64,000 bases of DNA. Origin: an uncultured Bacteroidales bacterium (GTDB taxonomy: Bacteria; Bacteroidota; Bacteroidia; Bacteroidales; UBA932). Within the stretch, counting starts at the first letter, position 1, and each line of letters opens with the position of its first letter. The translations under genes were made by a program, and so were the position numbers. The notes under the pieces are model-generated. The model made no database searches, was not told the origin of the DNA, and saw nothing but the letters and a program-made list of their open reading frames with translations. Positions 62,808 to 64,000 of the stretch are shown piece after piece. The stretch lies in assembly GCA_947179325.1 (NCBI GenBank), contig CAMXAU010000002.1, forward strand, positions 156,145-220,144, written 5' to 3'.

Positions 62808-63698
62808 ATGCAGGAATCCGTACATCTGAAATATCTCGTGACAAGCCCGCAAGACAGGAAAATAGGTCTCACAATAACATCTATCGGTACTCAAAACATC
62901 TGTGCCAATGAGAGTTACCCACCTCTAAAGCATCCGACAAGATATCATTTCGACCCTGAGAAAGGACGTATATTATATGAATATCAGCTTTTGATTTTGA
63001 CCAAAGGTTCAGGGATTTTCCAGAGTGCCTCCATGAACCAGCCGGCAAAGATAAAAGAGGGCGACATGTTTCTTCTCTTCCCGGGCGAATGGCACAGCTA
63101 CAGGCCCGACCCGGACACCGGCTGGACCGAATATTGGGTTGGATTCTACGGTGACATAGCAGATGGATGGTTCAGAAACGGCATCATATCCAAAGAGCAC
63201 CCCGTCTTTCACGCAGGAAAAATAGAGACATTCGGCAATCTGTACAGACAGGCCATGGAATGCGCTGACAAACAGGAATCAGGCTATCAGCAGATGCTTT
63301 GCGGAATTGTGTGCAATCTGCTTTCATCATGCATCTACTACGACAAAAACGCATCATTCCGCCAGGACAGCATCCAGGAGCTGATAGCAAAAGTACGCCG
63401 CTATATAAACGACAACATCGAATGCGCAACCCCTGAAGGAGTAGCGGCATTCGCATCGGTAAGCTATTCCAAGCTCCGCAAACTGTTCAGGCAATATACA
63501 GGCCTGACACTTGGGAAATACATAGCACAAGTACGTACAAACAAGGCCAAGGAGATGCTGTCCAATACAGATTATTCTGTCGGTGACATCGCCTCACGCC
63601 TGAACTTCTTCAATGAGGAATACTTCAGCACATATTTCAAGCGGATCACAGGCGAGTCTCCGTCACAATACAGGCAGAGAATTCGACAGTTCCTATAA
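62808..63698 (+). CDS. AraC-family transcriptional regulator of rhamnose use
   Basis: This 296-residue protein has an N-terminal cupin-like sensor domain at about 25-165 (YEYQLLILTKGSGIFQSASM, GDMFLLFPGEWHSYRPDPDT, WTEYWVGFYG) and a C-terminal double helix-turn-helix at about 195-293 (ATPEGVAAFASVSYSKLRKL, YSVGDIASRLNFFNEEYFST, FKRITGESPSQYRQRI). Its divergent position next to rhaB with overlapping promoters suggests that it activates rhaBATD when L-rhamnose is present, like RhaR of Bacteroides. That link is by position only. Confidence 0.92.
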   Translation: MQESVHLKYLVTSPQDRKIGLTITSIGTQNICANESYPPLKHPTRYHFDPEKGRILYEYQLLILTKGSGIFQSASMNQPAKIKEGDMFLLFPGEWHSYRPDPDTGWTEYWVGFYGDIADGWFRNGIISKEHPVFHAGKIETFGNLYRQAMECADKQESGYQQMLCGIVCNLLSSCIYYDKNASFRQDSIQELIAKVRRYINDNIECATPEGVAAFASVSYSKLRKLFRQYTGLTLGKYIAQVRTNKAKEMLSNTDYSVGDIASRLNFFNEEYFSTYFKRITGESPSQYRQRIRQFL

Positions 63699-63743
63699 CA
63701 AGATCGAGGCTGGCGACAGACTGGGTTAAGGTCACCCGTAAAC

Positions 63744-63788
63744 AGAAAAAAAGAAAAAGGGGCTTGACTAATAATTTTAGCCAGCCCC
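63744..63788 (-). terminator. Terminator after the tRNA pair
   Basis: GGGGCT (63759-63764) pairs with AGCCCC (63783-63788), with a second inner CTAA/TTAG stem. On the minus strand it is followed by TTTTTCTTTTTTT. It ends the tRNA-Ile/tRNA-Ala transcript 5 bases after the tRNA-Ala 3' end. Confidence 0.75.
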
Positions 63789-63793
63789 TTTAG

Positions 63794-63867
63794 TGGAGAA
63801 TGTCGGAGTCGAACCGACGACCCTCTGCTTGCAAAGCAGATGCTCTAGCCAACTGAGCTAATCCCCC
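63794..63867 (-). tRNA. tRNA-Ala (TGC)
   Basis: A 74-base cloverleaf on the minus strand: acceptor GGGGGAT/ATTCTCC with two G-T pairs, discriminator A, D-arm AGCTCAGTTGGCTAGAGC, anticodon stem CTGCT/AGCAG with TGC in the loop, and T-arm GTCGGTTCGACTCCGAC. CCA is not encoded. It lies 3 bases after tRNA-Ile. Confidence 0.96.
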
Positions 63868-63870
63868 GAG

Positions 63871-63944
63871 TAGTCCTGAGCAGACTTGAACTGCTGACCC
63901 CTACATTATCAGTGTAGTGCTCTAACCAACTGAGCTACAGGACT
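63871..63944 (-). tRNA. tRNA-Ile (GAT)
   Basis: A 74-base cloverleaf on the minus strand: acceptor AGTCCTG/CAGGACT, discriminator A, D-arm AGCTCAGTTGGTTAGAGC, anticodon stem CTACA/TGTAG with GAT in the loop, T-arm around GTTCAAGTC. CCA is not encoded. The Ile-Ala order is that of a 16S-23S spacer, but no 23S gene follows. Confidence 0.96.
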
Positions 63945-64000
63945 ATATATATCAAAAGACTGAAAGAAAATGGACTCGCTCGAAGCACCATCGAGAAGCG

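Overview
The window looks like chromosome of a gut-type Bacteroidales bacterium. The evidence is three SusC/SusD pairs, many lipoprotein glycan-utilisation proteins, an ECF-sigma/FecR pair, a DUF6377 (SusR-like) regulator, and repeated Bacteroidota-type promoters (TTTG near -33, TAnnTTTG near -7). I did not compute GC, but codon use suggests a moderately GC-rich member. Genus cannot be fixed from this sequence alone.

Layout. 1-6449: minus-strand housekeeping genes (a DUF4922/HIT-like protein running off the left edge, a GT2 glycosyltransferase, a Nudix hydrolase, an AspT/YidE-type transporter, an acyl-ACP thioesterase, an HU-domain membrane protein). 6450-9056: a gene-poor 2.6 kb stretch with tRNA-Asn, a small decayed IS-like element and several patches of degenerate tandem repeats. 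9057-9614: beta-carbonic anhydrase.

9931-53899 is a 44 kb block of glycan-utilisation genes. (a) 9931-19551 plus strand: FecR anti-sigma, SusC with STN domain, SusD, GH18 endoglycosidase, DUF1735/LamG binding lipoprotein, then the ECF sigma factor. This matches high-mannose N-glycan loci. (b) 31672-19579 minus strand: SusC, SusD, GH30 (GH30_3-like), surface binding lipoprotein, SusR-like regulator, GH3. This matches the fungal beta-1,6-glucan locus type. (c) 40479-31939 minus strand: an unassigned TIM-barrel enzyme, a DUF4964/5127/4965/1793 protein, GH92 and GH125 alpha-mannosidases. (d) 40687-43185 plus strand: an unusual one-component regulator (LamG-like and kelch-like outer part, one membrane segment, SARP-like DNA-binding tail). 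(e) 53899-43193 minus strand: surface binding lipoprotein, GH76, SusC, SusD, DUF3823, second GH76, an alpha-mannan locus. Together these would release N-glycans, trim alpha-1,6 and branched mannose, and cut beta-1,6-glucan, the main linkages of yeast cell-wall mannoprotein.

54236-58182: queH, an NhaC-type antiporter, a possible cysteine-rich small protein, a lipocalin and a class A beta-lactamase. 58282-63698: a tight L-rhamnose operon rhaB-rhaA-rhaT-rhaD with a divergent AraC regulator. 63794-63944: tRNA-Ile and tRNA-Ala followed by a terminator.
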